NCBI GenBank assembly: GCA_017302195.1
Contig: JAFLEG010000061.1
Location: 1 to 11,588 of the forward strand
Length of the DNA: 11,588 nucleotides
Reading direction: 5' to 3'
Origin: Verrucomicrobiota bacterium
Lineage (GTDB): Bacteria; Verrucomicrobiota; Verrucomicrobiia; Limisphaerales; UBA9464
Positions 1 to 7,971 of the stretch are shown here, in pieces. Numbering within the stretch: the first letter of the stretch is position 1; every line of letters begins with the position of its first letter. Made by a program: the position numbers and the translations under genes. Under the pieces are notes generated by a model. The model saw only the letters and a program-made list of their open reading frames with translations, ran no database searches and was not told where the DNA came from.

Positions 1-2464
1 CGGCGTGCGCACGACCACCGGCGACATCGCTGCCGACGTGCTCGTCATCGCGGGCCCCGAGGGCGACCTCCTCGACGACGAGGTGACGGTTGTCACGCGC
101 TGCCTGCAGCGCGGCCGGAGACAGTCCGGTCCCGGAGCCCGGTTCGGCGTCGGACGTACCACCGACGGCGGGTTCAGGCAACGGGCCCAGCGCCGCCAGG
201 GCCGCCTCCAGGTCGCCGTCGCCGAAGGCCCGGAGGAAGGAGAAGATGCGTGCGCGTACCGCGGAGGTAAATGCCGGGACATCGCGGGTGATGTCCCGCG
301 CCGCGGCTTCGGCGCCAGGCGGGCGCACCTCGACCGCGCCCGCCGCCGCCGGTCGGTAGTTGGGATCCCGCATCCGCTCCCACTCCTCCAGCAGGCTGGA
401 ATCCACCTGGCGCAGCATGGTGGAGAGATAGGCCTCCATCTCGCGCACCGCGTCCGTCTTGGCGGCGTCCGGCACCGTCTGGGCCAGCACCTTGTACACG
501 CTGTTGACGTGGCGCAGCAGGACACCCTCCGCCCGCTGCAGCTCGTACAGCCGGATGTAGTCGGCAAAGGACCGGTACTCCTCGAACATCTCCCGGACGA
601 TGGATTTCGGACGGATGTTCTCCTGTCCCACCCACGGGTGCCGCTCGGCCCAGGCGTTGAAGGTCTCGTAGATGAACTCCCGGCGCGGCTTGGGATGCTC
701 CAGCTTCTCCAACTCCTCCATGCGCTGGTCGTACTCCATGCCCTGCGCCTTGAGTTCGGCCACTTTCTGCCCCTTCAGGCGGTTCAATTGTGCGCGCAGG
801 ATGATGTCCGGATTCTCGAGGATGGCCTCCACCAGCGTGAGCAGGTCGAATCCATAGTCGGGCGCCTCGCGGTCCAGCAGCGGCAGGGTGTCCAGCAGGT
901 AGAGCGCGAGCTCCTGGTTGAGCGAGAAATCCTCGGGCAGGCTGACATTGACCCGGACTCCGTGGCGTCGCCGCGAGATTCCGGCCGCATCGTCGGGCCG
1001 GGGCGCGAACTCGATGATGCGGCGCTCCAGCAGGGACCGGAACAACTGCCACGCCCTGCGAACGTGGGCCTTCTTCTGCCGGTCGGAGTCGTGGCAGTTC
1101 CGGATCAGCTCCCGCATCGCCGCACAACCGTCGCCAGGGCGGCCCAGCACATTGAGCAGCATGGCATGCGACACCTGGAAGCGCGACGTGAGCCGCTCCG
1201 GCGGCGCGGTCTGCAGCCGTTCAAAGGTCTTGCGGTCCCAGGCGACGAAGCCTTCGGGCGCGGCGCGCTTCACCACCTTTTTCCCGGTCTGCCGGGCCTT
1301 CTCCTCCAGCTTGAGGTTCTCCACCACGTGTTCGGGCGCCTGGGCCACCACCCAGCCCACGGAATCAAAGCCCTTCCGTCCCGCCCGGCCGGCGATCTGG
1401 TGGAAGTCGCGCGCCGTGAGGATGGCCACCTTCTCGCCGCTGTACTTGCTCAGCCGGGTGAACAGCACGGTGCGGATGGGCACGTTGATGCCCACGCCGA
1501 GCGTGTCCGTGCCGCAGATCACCTTGAGCATCCCGCGCTGCGCAAGCTGTTCGACGAGGATCCGGTACTTGGGCAGGAGTCCGGCATGGTGCAGGCCCAG
1601 CCCATGACGCAGCCACTTCTTCAGCTCGGGTCCATACGGACTCGTGAAGCGGAAGCCCTCGATGGCGGCAGCCACCGCCGCCTTCTCCTCCCGCGTGGCC
1701 ACGTTGAGGCTGGTGAAGTCCTGGACGCTCTGCGCCGCCTCGGCCTGGGTGAAATGGACCACGTACACGGGAGCCCGCCCGGCGGTAATCAGGCCCTCCA
1801 GGGTCTGGGCCAGGGGCGTCTCGGCATAGGAGAACTCCAGCGGCACCGGACGCACCGCCGAACTCACCGTGGTGGTCGGACGTCCGTTCCGCCGGGTCAT
1901 CGCGTCGGCGAAGAATTCGGTGTCCCCCAGGGTGGCGGACATCAACAGGAAGCGCGCCTGCGGCAGGGTGAGCAGCGGCGCCTGCCAGGCGCCGCCGCGG
2001 TCGCGGTCGGAGTAGTAGTGGAATTCGTCCATCACCACGTCATGCACCCGGGCGCCCGGACCTTCGCGCAGGGCGATGTTGGCGAGGATCTCCGCGGTGC
2101 AGCAGACAATCGGCGCGTCGTGGTTCACCGTGGCATCGCCGGTGGACAGCCCGACGTTCTCCGGGCCGAACTCCCGGCACAGCGCCATCCATTTCTCATT
2201 CACCAGCGCCTTGATGGGGCAGGTGTAAAAGGATCGCCGGCCCTTCGCGAGCGACTGGAAATGAAGCGCCGAGGCCACCAGGGATTTCCCCGAGCCGGTC
2301 GGGGTGTTCAGGATCACGTTGCGGTCCTCGAACAGCTCGAGAATCGCCTCCTCCTGGGCCGGATAAAGTTCCAGTCCCCGGGCCGCCACATGATCCAGGA
2401 ATCCGCCCAGCAGGGCATCCGCCGAGGTCGAGGACAGCCGGACCAATGCGTCGTACAGAGTCAC
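1..2464 (-). CDS. Ski2-like DEAD/DEAH-box helicase with DUF3516 C-terminal region (3' end missing)
   Basis: Superfamily 2 ATP-dependent helicase, probably acting on RNA; its substrate in bacteria is not established. The minus-strand frame stays open from about 2640 to the left edge, giving about 821 codons with the stop beyond the window. Numbered from a GTG at 2464, the motifs in order are: Q-like YPAQEEAI (about 34-41), Walker A TPTGSGKS (54-61), motif II DEFHYYSD (about 146), motif III SATLG (about 176), and motif VI QIAGRAGRKG (about 355), the last typical of Ski2-like enzymes. The roughly 460 residues after the helicase core, including KPRREFIYETFNAW and NIRPKSIVREMFEEY, resemble the DUF3516 region of actinobacterial and planctomycete helicases. 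The start is uncertain: there is no in-frame ATG, candidates are GTG at 2464 and GTG at 2500, and neither has a clear Shine-Dalgarno. It lies 119 bp downstream of argG on the same strand and could be cotranscribed. Function is certain at the helicase level; the DUF3516 assignment is from memory of the family. Confidence 0.88.
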   Translation of the reverse strand, partial: MTLYDALVRLSSTSADALLGGFLDHVAARGLELYPAQEEAILELFEDRNVILNTPTGSGKSLVASALHFQSLAKGRRSFYTCPIKALVNEKWMALCREFGPENVGLSTGDATVNHDAPIVCCTAEILANIALREGPGARVHDVVMDEFHYYSDRDRGGAWQAPLLTLPQARFLLMSATLGDTEFFADAMTRRNGRPTTTVSSAVRPVPLEFSYAETPLAQTLEGLITAGRAPVYVVHFTQAEAAQSVQDFTSLNVATREEKAAVAAAIEGFRFTSPYGPELKKWLRHGLGLHHAGLLPKYRILVEQLAQRGMLKVICGTDTLGVGINVPIRTVLFTRLSKYSGEKVAILTARDFHQIAGRAGRKGFDSVGWVVAQAPEHVVENLKLEEKARQTGKKVVKRAAPEGFVAWDRKTFERLQTAPPERLTSRFQVSHAMLLNVLGRPGDGCAAMRELIRNCHDSDRQKKAHVRRAWQLFRSLLERRIIEFAPRPDDAAGISRRRHGVRVNVSLPEDFSLNQELALYLLDTLPLLDREAPDYGFDLLTLVEAILENPDIILRAQLNRLKGQKVAELKAQGMEYDQRMEELEKLEHPKPRREFIYETFNAWAERHPWVGQENIRPKSIVREMFEEYRSFADYIRLYELQRAEGVLLRHVNSVYKVLAQTVPDAAKTDAVREMEAYLSTMLRQVDSSLLEEWERMRDPNYRPAAAGAVEVRPPGAEAAARDITRDVPAFTSAVRARIFSFLRAFGDGDLEAALAALGPLPEPAVGGTSDAEPGSGTGLSPAALQAARDNRHLVVEEVALGARDDEHVGSDVAGGRAHA

Positions 2465-2583
2465 CGCGCCCAGCAGGACACGTCCGCGCCAAAAGGGCAC
2501 GACCGGAAAGCCGCACCGAGGGACGCGGCGTCGAGGCTCCCCTACTTCCGCCGAACCCCGGCGGATTCCCCGCGCATCCCGGG

Positions 2584-3831
<1,248 letters not shown>

Positions 3832-3897
3832 GCGAAGTAAAACGCGGGCGGAGTCAACGCGACCCCTCCGCTGCGGGGAAGGCGAAAGTGGGCGCGA

Positions 3898-5355
3898 TCA
3901 CGCCAGCAGGTCGCGGATGACGCTGGCCTGCTCCACACCGGTCAGGCGCTGGTCCAATCCCTGGTACTTGTACGTGAACCGCTCGTGCTGGAGGCCGAGC
4001 AGATGCAGGAGGGTGGCGTGGAAGTCACGCACATGGACCGGGTTCTCGACGATGTTGTAGGAGAATTCGTCGGTGGCGCCATAGACGGCGCCGCCCCGCG
4101 AGCCCCCGCCCGCCATCCACATGGTGAAGCAGCGCGGATGGTGATCGCGTCCATAGTTCTCCTTCGACAACCCGCCCTGGCTGTAGATGGTGCGGCCAAA
4201 CTCGCCGCCCCAGATGATCAGGGTGTCATCGAACAGTCCGCGCGCCTTGAGATCGTTGATGAGTCCGTAGGTGGCCTGGTCCACATCCCGGCACTGGCTG
4301 GGAAGGCGTCCGGCCACGTTGCTGTGGTGGTCCCAGTTGTTGAGGTACACCTGCACGAAACGCGTGCCCCGCTCGATGAGCCGCCGGGCCAGCAGGCAGG
4401 TGTAGGCGTAGGTGCCCGGCTTGCGGGCCTCGTCGCCGTACAGGGCGTAGGTGGACTCCGGCTCGTCGGCCACCCGGGTCAGCTCCGGCACGCTGGACTG
4501 CATGCGGAAGGCCATTTCGAACTGCTGGATGCGCGTCTGCGTCTCCGGATCGCCGATCTGCCGGAAGGTCATCTCGTTCAGCCGCTGCAGGCCGTCGAGT
4601 TGCGCCCGGCGGAGGTCGGCGGACACCCCGGGCGGGTTGGCGATGTACAGGATCGGGTCGCCCACGCTGCGGAACGAAACGCCGGCGTGCTCGCCGGGGA
4701 GGTATCCGCTGGACCACAGCCGTGCGCTGATGGCCTGGATCTGCTCCTTGTTGGTCGGCTCCGCCACCAGCACCACGAAGGTGGGCAGGTTCTCGTTCAT
4801 GGACCCCAGCCCGTAGCTGACCCAGGACCCGATGCAGGGGCGCCCGGCATTCATGTTGCCGGTCTGCATGTGGCAGATCGCCGGCTCATGGTTGATGGCC
4901 TCGGTGTGCATGGAGCGGATGAAGCACATGTCGTCCACGCACTTCGCCGTGTACGGCAGCAGCTCGGTGTTCATCCACAGGCCATTGGACCCGACCTGTT
5001 CAAAGCGGAACTTTGACGGGGCGATCGGGAAGCGGGATTGACCCGAGGTCATGGTGGTCAGCCGCTGCCCCTGCCGGATGGAATCGGGGAGATCCTTGTC
5101 GTACCAGTCGGCCATGACGGGCTTGTAGTCGAACAGGTCCATCTGCGACGGCCCGCCGACCATGTGCAGATAGATGATCCGGCGCGCCTTCGGGGCGAAC
5201 TGCGGCGCCAACCGGACCGCCGCGTCCGTCGCCGCCTGGCTGGTGGCCCGCGAGCCCAGCAGGCTCGCCAGCGCGGCATAGCCCACCACATTCTTCCCCC
5301 GCGCAAAAAACTGCCGGCGCGACTCCAGCGTGCGGATTTCCTCCAGGAGGTTCAT
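3898..5355 (-). CDS. DUF1501 family exported protein with twin-arginine leader
   Basis: Member of the DUF1501 family, distantly related to the alkaline phosphatase/sulfatase fold and very numerous in Planctomycetes and Verrucomicrobia; no reaction is established. Translated from the ATG at 5353-5355 it has 485 residues, normal for the family. A twin-arginine motif SRRQFF (12-17) is followed by a hydrophobic stretch (about 22-34), which implies Tat export after folding. Family landmarks are RRIIYLHMVGGPSQMDLFDYKP (about 58-79, quoted here as two overlapping motifs RRIIYLHM and GGPSQMDLF), NNWDHHSN (339-346), WGGEFGRT (382-389), GRDHHPRCF (402-410) and HVRDFHATLLHLLGL (441-455). The His/Asp residues in these blocks are candidate metal ligands. 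The frame is open upstream to an ATG at 5436, but the 27 extra residues are Arg-rich and would bury the leader, so 5355 is preferred. In these phyla the gene usually follows one for a PSD1/PSCyt1 cytochrome protein; here the upstream side is a long intergenic region instead. Confidence 0.93.
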   Translation of the reverse strand: MNLLEEIRTLESRRQFFARGKNVVGYAALASLLGSRATSQAATDAAVRLAPQFAPKARRIIYLHMVGGPSQMDLFDYKPVMADWYDKDLPDSIRQGQRLTTMTSGQSRFPIAPSKFRFEQVGSNGLWMNTELLPYTAKCVDDMCFIRSMHTEAINHEPAICHMQTGNMNAGRPCIGSWVSYGLGSMNENLPTFVVLVAEPTNKEQIQAISARLWSSGYLPGEHAGVSFRSVGDPILYIANPPGVSADLRRAQLDGLQRLNEMTFRQIGDPETQTRIQQFEMAFRMQSSVPELTRVADEPESTYALYGDEARKPGTYAYTCLLARRLIERGTRFVQVYLNNWDHHSNVAGRLPSQCRDVDQATYGLINDLKARGLFDDTLIIWGGEFGRTIYSQGGLSKENYGRDHHPRCFTMWMAGGGSRGGAVYGATDEFSYNIVENPVHVRDFHATLLHLLGLQHERFTYKYQGLDQRLTGVEQASVIRDLLA

Positions 5356-5601
5356 GGCAGAGTACCTACCGGGTTGGATGCACCGGCGAAAGCGGGAATT
5401 CAGACATCGCATCCGACCTCGACGGCGCCGGCGCATCGGCCAGTCGACCTGTCCCTGAGGGCCCCCTCACCGCGGAGTCCACCCTGGGATAGGTCCAAAC
5501 TCCGTATCCACTGCGCGTGCGTTCCCAGCCAACTCGATTACCCCACCACCCCAGATCCCCACCTCCCGAGCCGCGCCCCGGCATGGCGATTCCCGAAAGT
5601 C

Positions 5602-5616
5602 GGCCGAAAATCGGCC
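5602..5616. repeat. short inverted repeat (6-bp stem, 3-bp loop)
   Basis: GGCCGA at 5602-5607 and TCGGCC at 5611-5616 are perfect inverted copies around AAA. It could be a small hairpin or a protein site in the divergent intergenic region. There is no T-tract on either side, so a terminator role is not supported, and in GC-rich DNA such a stem can occur by chance. Confidence 0.4.
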
Positions 5617-5705
5617 ATTGACATCGTGGAGACAGCGAATTCAACCCAAGTAAATCCGTAACCGCCAAACCAAACTTTCTGTTCCCGCGTAAGCTCAAAA
5701 CCAAG

Positions 5706-5730
5706 TTCCTAGGGATTCCTAGGGATTCCT
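5706..5730. repeat. 10-bp tandem repeat, 2.5 copies
   Basis: The unit AGGGATTCCT occurs exactly at 5711-5720 and 5721-5730, preceded by a half copy TTCCT at 5706-5710. CCTAGG palindromes form at the unit joints. It lies about 60 bp upstream of the small plus-strand gene. It could be an iterated protein-binding site, since the 10-bp period is close to one helical turn, or a slippage-prone repeat. Confidence 0.85.
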
Positions 5731-5788
5731 ATCGCTAACCAAGGCCCGGTTTGGGAGGATTACCGTCTGCCATTCGAGGCACCAAGAA

Positions 5789-6154
5789 ATGGCTCCTCCA
5801 CTGATAATCCAATCTCCGATTCGCCTCTCCGGCCTGCGGCTGCTGGGTGCCTGGTTGCACGAACTCATCCACGACGACTGCATGTCTTACTGCGAATGGC
5901 GGCAGGAGGGTTTGCTGTTTCGAAGCCGGTACGAAGAAACACTGGTGCCACTCAAGGAAGTAGGAGCCTTCTGGAGGTTGAACAGCCGGCCGCCGATCTT
6001 CGAGGTCCAGTTGAAGGATACTCGGGCCGTCCAATGGCGTTGGGTATTCGTCGTTGCTTCTGTGCACTGGGGACGGTCGAAAGCGCTCGTCAAATTGCGC
6101 CAGGCCATCCGCGAGGCAAATCCCGAGGCATCCATTGAACCGCCACCCCAGTGA
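5789..6154 (+). CDS. small protein of unknown function
   Basis: No family was recognised. The 121-aa product has the varied composition of a real protein: WLHELIHDDCMSYCEWRQEG near residues 22-41, then alternating hydrophobic and charged stretches (GLLFRSRYEETLVPLKEVG, PIFEVQL, WRWVFVVASV) suggesting beta strands, and an ending SKALVKLRQAIREANP that looks helical. A beta-rich domain closed by a helix recalls PH-like folds, but that is only a shape impression. There is no signal peptide or membrane segment. The ATG at 5789 has a possible Shine-Dalgarno, CGAGG at 5775-5779, 9 bp upstream. Codon third positions are less GC-rich than in the flanking minus-strand genes. It is the first plus-strand gene of the insert, about 360 bp upstream of the ATPase. 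The opposite strand is also open here (5735-6475) but gives a Pro/Arg-rich composition typical of a shadow. Real gene more likely than not. Confidence 0.6.
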   Translation: MAPPLIIQSPIRLSGLRLLGAWLHELIHDDCMSYCEWRQEGLLFRSRYEETLVPLKEVGAFWRLNSRPPIFEVQLKDTRAVQWRWVFVVASVHWGRSKALVKLRQAIREANPEASIEPPPQ

Positions 6155-6499
6155 AGGACAAAGGGAAGCGCCTGTTCTCCTTGTGTCACCGGGTACAGGG
6201 CATCCGCGGTAACCTTTCGATTTTCGGGCTCGCCGACCTACTGCATCCTCTCCAACCCCTTCCACCTCGGGGTCGAGGTCCTGGTCCTCGACCGGCCGCC
6301 TCAACCGCTCGCGGCCGACGAGGTTCTGTCCCGCATCAAGGCCATCTTCCGGACTGGCGCGAGTACGGTTTGGGGAGCTGCCGGTCGAGATTCGCGACCC
6401 GGGGCCCCGGATCGCGCGTCGTATGGGTGGGCTCCTTCCGGAAACGTCGAAGGCCTCGGCTCCGATAAACGGCATCTCTGGGTCACTTTATCCGGATAA
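6155..6499 (+). pseudogene. open in-frame continuation after the small gene's stop; possible gene remnant
   Basis: After the TGA at 6152-6154 the same frame stays open for another 114 codons, to a TAA at 6497-6499 inside the palindrome. From about 6239 the codons are mostly G or C in the third position and read plausibly as protein (SNPFHLGVEVLVLDRPP, then LAADEVLSRIKAIF). After about 6360 the composition turns Gly/Arg/Pro-rich and looks non-coding. There is no ATG, GTG or TTG codon in the frame upstream of the plausible part, so as it stands it has no start. Options are a decayed gene whose 5' part is lost, a C-terminal part of the preceding gene cut off by a nonsense mutation, or chance openness in GC-rich DNA. 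A GTG at 6151 overlapping the stop opens a different frame, whose product looks spurious. Function unknown. Confidence 0.35.
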
Positions 6500-6515
6500 A
6501 GTGACCCAGAGATGC
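6472..6515. repeat. perfect 44-bp palindrome spanning the ATPase start codon
   Basis: Bases 6472-6493 and 6494-6515 are exact reverse complements with no spacer, the centre being TTTATCCGGATAAA (6487-6500). The ATG of the DUF4143 ATPase (6512-6514) lies in the right arm. As DNA it could be a dimeric-protein site or a cruciform. If transcribed it would fold into a hairpin of about 20 bp that traps the start codon. An internal GATAAA at 6495-6500 lies 12 bp before the ATG and could even be a -10-like element for a leaderless transcript, but that is speculation. The region shows no Shine-Dalgarno for the ATPase. Perfect identity of 22-bp arms is far beyond chance and suggests selection or recent acquisition. 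Confidence 0.95.
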
Positions 6516-7696
6516 GGATTGTTCGACTCATCTCGATACCAACGGACCGAAGCGTCTTCCTTTGGGGCCCCCGGCGCACCGGCAAGAGCTTCTGGTTGCG
6601 AGAGCACCTCGCCGCAGTGCCGTGGATTGCTCTCCTGAACACCGAAGTGTTTGCCGAGTACGCCGCCCGGCCGCAATTGCTGCGGGAACGCGCCTCCAGC
6701 GAGGTCAGGCGTCATGGATCCCAAACCATCGTCGTGGACGAAGTGCAAAAGGTTCCTGCGCTGCTAGACGAGGTGCATTGGCTGATCGAGAACCGTGGTC
6801 TTCGATTTGTCCTCACCGGGTCCAGCGCCCGCAAACTCCGGAGAGGCCACGCCAACCTGTTGGCAGGTCGTGCCTGGCGACGCGAGATGCGGCCGCTGTG
6901 TTTCGGAGAACTGTGGCCCGCAGCGCCGCCGTCCGGCTGGCCGGACTTCTCCGTCGAGCGCTGTGTTCTGGCCGGCATGCTTCCCGCGCATGTCCTGACG
7001 GATCATCCGGTGGAGGAGCTCCGTGCCTACGTCGCCGACTACCTGCGCGAGGAGATCGCCAGCGAGGCTCTGGTACGGAATCTGCCCGGCTTCTCGGAGT
7101 TCCTCCGCGTGGCCGCCATCACCTCCTCGGAGCTGCTCAACTACGCCAATGTTGCCCGCGAATCCGGTGTTTCCTCAAAGGTGGTCCGGGGTTACTTCGA
7201 AATCCTCGAGGATACCCTGCTCGGATTCCGGATACCGCCATGGACCCGGAGCGCCCATCGGAGGATGATTTTGACGGAGAAGTTCTCCTTCTTCGATGTC
7301 GGTGTGGCGAACTACCTGGCACGACGGCAGCCGAACCCCGGGACGCCCAAGTACGGGAAGAGCTTTGAGCAGTTGGTGCTCATGGAGTTGATGGCGTATC
7401 GCGCCTACCGGATTCCCGAGATGGAGATTCGATTCTGGCGTACCAGCACCGGGGTCGAGGTGGATTTCCTCCTGGAGGACCGGAGTGTGGCGGTGGAAAT
7501 CAAGTCCGGCACCCGCGTCCAGGACGCCGACACGCGGGGACTGCGCGACCTGGCCGATGATCATCCGGTGGGACGGCGCTTCCTGGTCCATGGTGGCCGC
7601 GAGCCCCAAGTCCTCCGCGACCGCCATAGCGACATTGCGTGCCTCCCGCCGCGGGACTTTGTGAATGCCCTGTGGTCCGGAAACGTGGTCGGGTGA
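6512..7696 (+). CDS. AAA-type ATPase with C-terminal DUF4143 domain
   Basis: A 394-aa member of a large family of ATPases common in archaea and in accessory regions of bacteria; biological role unknown. The N-terminal AAA domain has Walker A GPRRTGKS (19-26), Walker B TIVVDEVQKVP (72-82, acidic pair D76-E77) and a sensor-like segment LTGSSARKLRRGHANLLAGR (101-120). A middle helical part resembling winged-helix DNA-binding segments (about 196-232) leads to the DUF4143 domain: FFDVGVANYLARR (260-272), GKSFEQLVLMEL (282-293), FWRTSTGVEVDFLL (308-321) and VAVEIKSG (326-333). D318 with E329-x-K331 matches the pattern of PD-(D/E)xK nuclease folds, though cleavage is not proven for the family. Length is normal and no frame break is seen. 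The ATG at 6512 suits the family N-terminus (a short strand, then the P-loop) and lies within the 44-bp palindrome, so control through that element is likely. It is on the opposite strand to the flanking housekeeping-type genes, consistent with acquisition by transfer. Confidence 0.93.
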   Translation: MRIVRLISIPTDRSVFLWGPRRTGKSFWLREHLAAVPWIALLNTEVFAEYAARPQLLRERASSEVRRHGSQTIVVDEVQKVPALLDEVHWLIENRGLRFVLTGSSARKLRRGHANLLAGRAWRREMRPLCFGELWPAAPPSGWPDFSVERCVLAGMLPAHVLTDHPVEELRAYVADYLREEIASEALVRNLPGFSEFLRVAAITSSELLNYANVARESGVSSKVVRGYFEILEDTLLGFRIPPWTRSAHRRMILTEKFSFFDVGVANYLARRQPNPGTPKYGKSFEQLVLMELMAYRAYRIPEMEIRFWRTSTGVEVDFLLEDRSVAVEIKSGTRVQDADTRGLRDLADDHPVGRRFLVHGGREPQVLRDRHSDIACLPPRDFVNALWSGNVVG

Positions 7697-7783
7697 ACCC
7701 CACGGTCCCGGACGGTTCCCCGCATCGGACAGGGAGGGCCATCGCGCGTGTGAGGTGGATGACCCCCGGATTCCGCCGTTCGT

Positions 7784-7819
7784 CCGACAGTTGTCCTGTC
7801 CCTTGCTCCCTTTCGTTTT
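7784..7819. repeat. imperfect direct repeat, copy 1
   Basis: Copy 1 contains the core TTGTCCTGTCC (7791-7801) followed by a pyrimidine-rich stretch. Aligned at an offset of 83 bp with copy 2, most positions of the 36 match, including an 11-base exact core. It lies about 90 bp after the ATPase stop. It could be one end or a duplicated target of a mobile element, or a dispersed repeat family of this genome; no element is visible between the copies. Confidence 0.7.
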
Positions 7820-7866
7820 CCGGTGAGGATTCCGTTCCACAAAGACCGGATGAACTGTGCGGTCAT

Positions 7867-7902
7867 CTGACATTTGTCCTGTCCGTTGCCCCCTTCATTT
7901 CG
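7867..7902. repeat. imperfect direct repeat, copy 2
   Basis: This is the second copy, with the same TTGTCCTGTCC core at 7874-7884 followed by GTTGC and a C/T-rich tract. It lies about 70 bp beyond the stop of the minus-strand TIGR03067-like gene. The 47 bp between the copies encode nothing recognisable. Confidence 0.7.
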
Positions 7903-7971
7903 ACGTGGGTTGGACAGCTCAACATGCTTTTTAAGCAGTGGCGTTCACAGCGGCAGTGACGACAGGCGTTT

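Larger units (their letters stand above)
5356..5788. other. divergent intergenic region, more AT-rich than its surroundings
   Basis: This stretch separates the minus-strand DUF1501 gene from the plus-strand small gene and should hold a promoter for each. No convincing coding frame was seen. It contains a short hairpin sequence near 5602-5616 and a 10-bp tandem repeat near 5706-5730. A TTGACA hexamer occurs at 5618-5623, but the hexamer 17 bp downstream (TCAACC) is not a credible -10, so no promoter is called. The part from about 5600 to 5740 is visibly richer in A and T than the neighbouring genes, as might be expected of a junction between core and accessory DNA. Confidence 0.6.
7697..7971. 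other. convergent intergenic spacer with imperfect direct repeats
   Basis: This stretch separates the end of the plus-strand ATPase from the end of the minus-strand TIGR03067-like gene. No coding frame is credible. It holds the two imperfect direct repeats at 7784-7819 and 7867-7902 and a weak dyad GCTTTTTAAGC near 7926-7936. No strong stem followed by a T-tract was found for either gene. It may mark the right edge of the accessory insert. Confidence 0.6.

Noticed and set aside
5356..5436. N-terminal extension of the DUF1501 protein to an upstream ATG
   Set aside because: The added residues are Arg-rich and would put the twin-arginine motif about 40 residues in; the ATG at 5355 gives a normal leader.
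5618..5646. TTGACA hexamer as a promoter -35
   Set aside because: The hexamer at the right spacing (TCAACC) is a poor -10, and major promoter consensus in this lineage is uncertain.
6151..6468. Plus-strand frame starting with GTG that overlaps the small gene's stop
   Set aside because: The GTGA overlap suggests coupling, but the product becomes Arg/Pro/Gly-rich after about 30 residues and a different frame has the more coding-like codons.
5735..6475. Minus-strand open frame of 246 codons across the small gene
   Set aside because: It is Pro/Arg/Gly/Ser-rich without recognisable folds, and it is complementary to the frame of the more protein-like plus-strand gene. Not fully excluded, but less likely.
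7561..7959. Small open frames in both directions across the ATPase 3' end and convergent spacer
   Set aside because: Low-quality compositions, no ribosome-binding sites, and they run over the direct repeats and the end of the ATPase gene.
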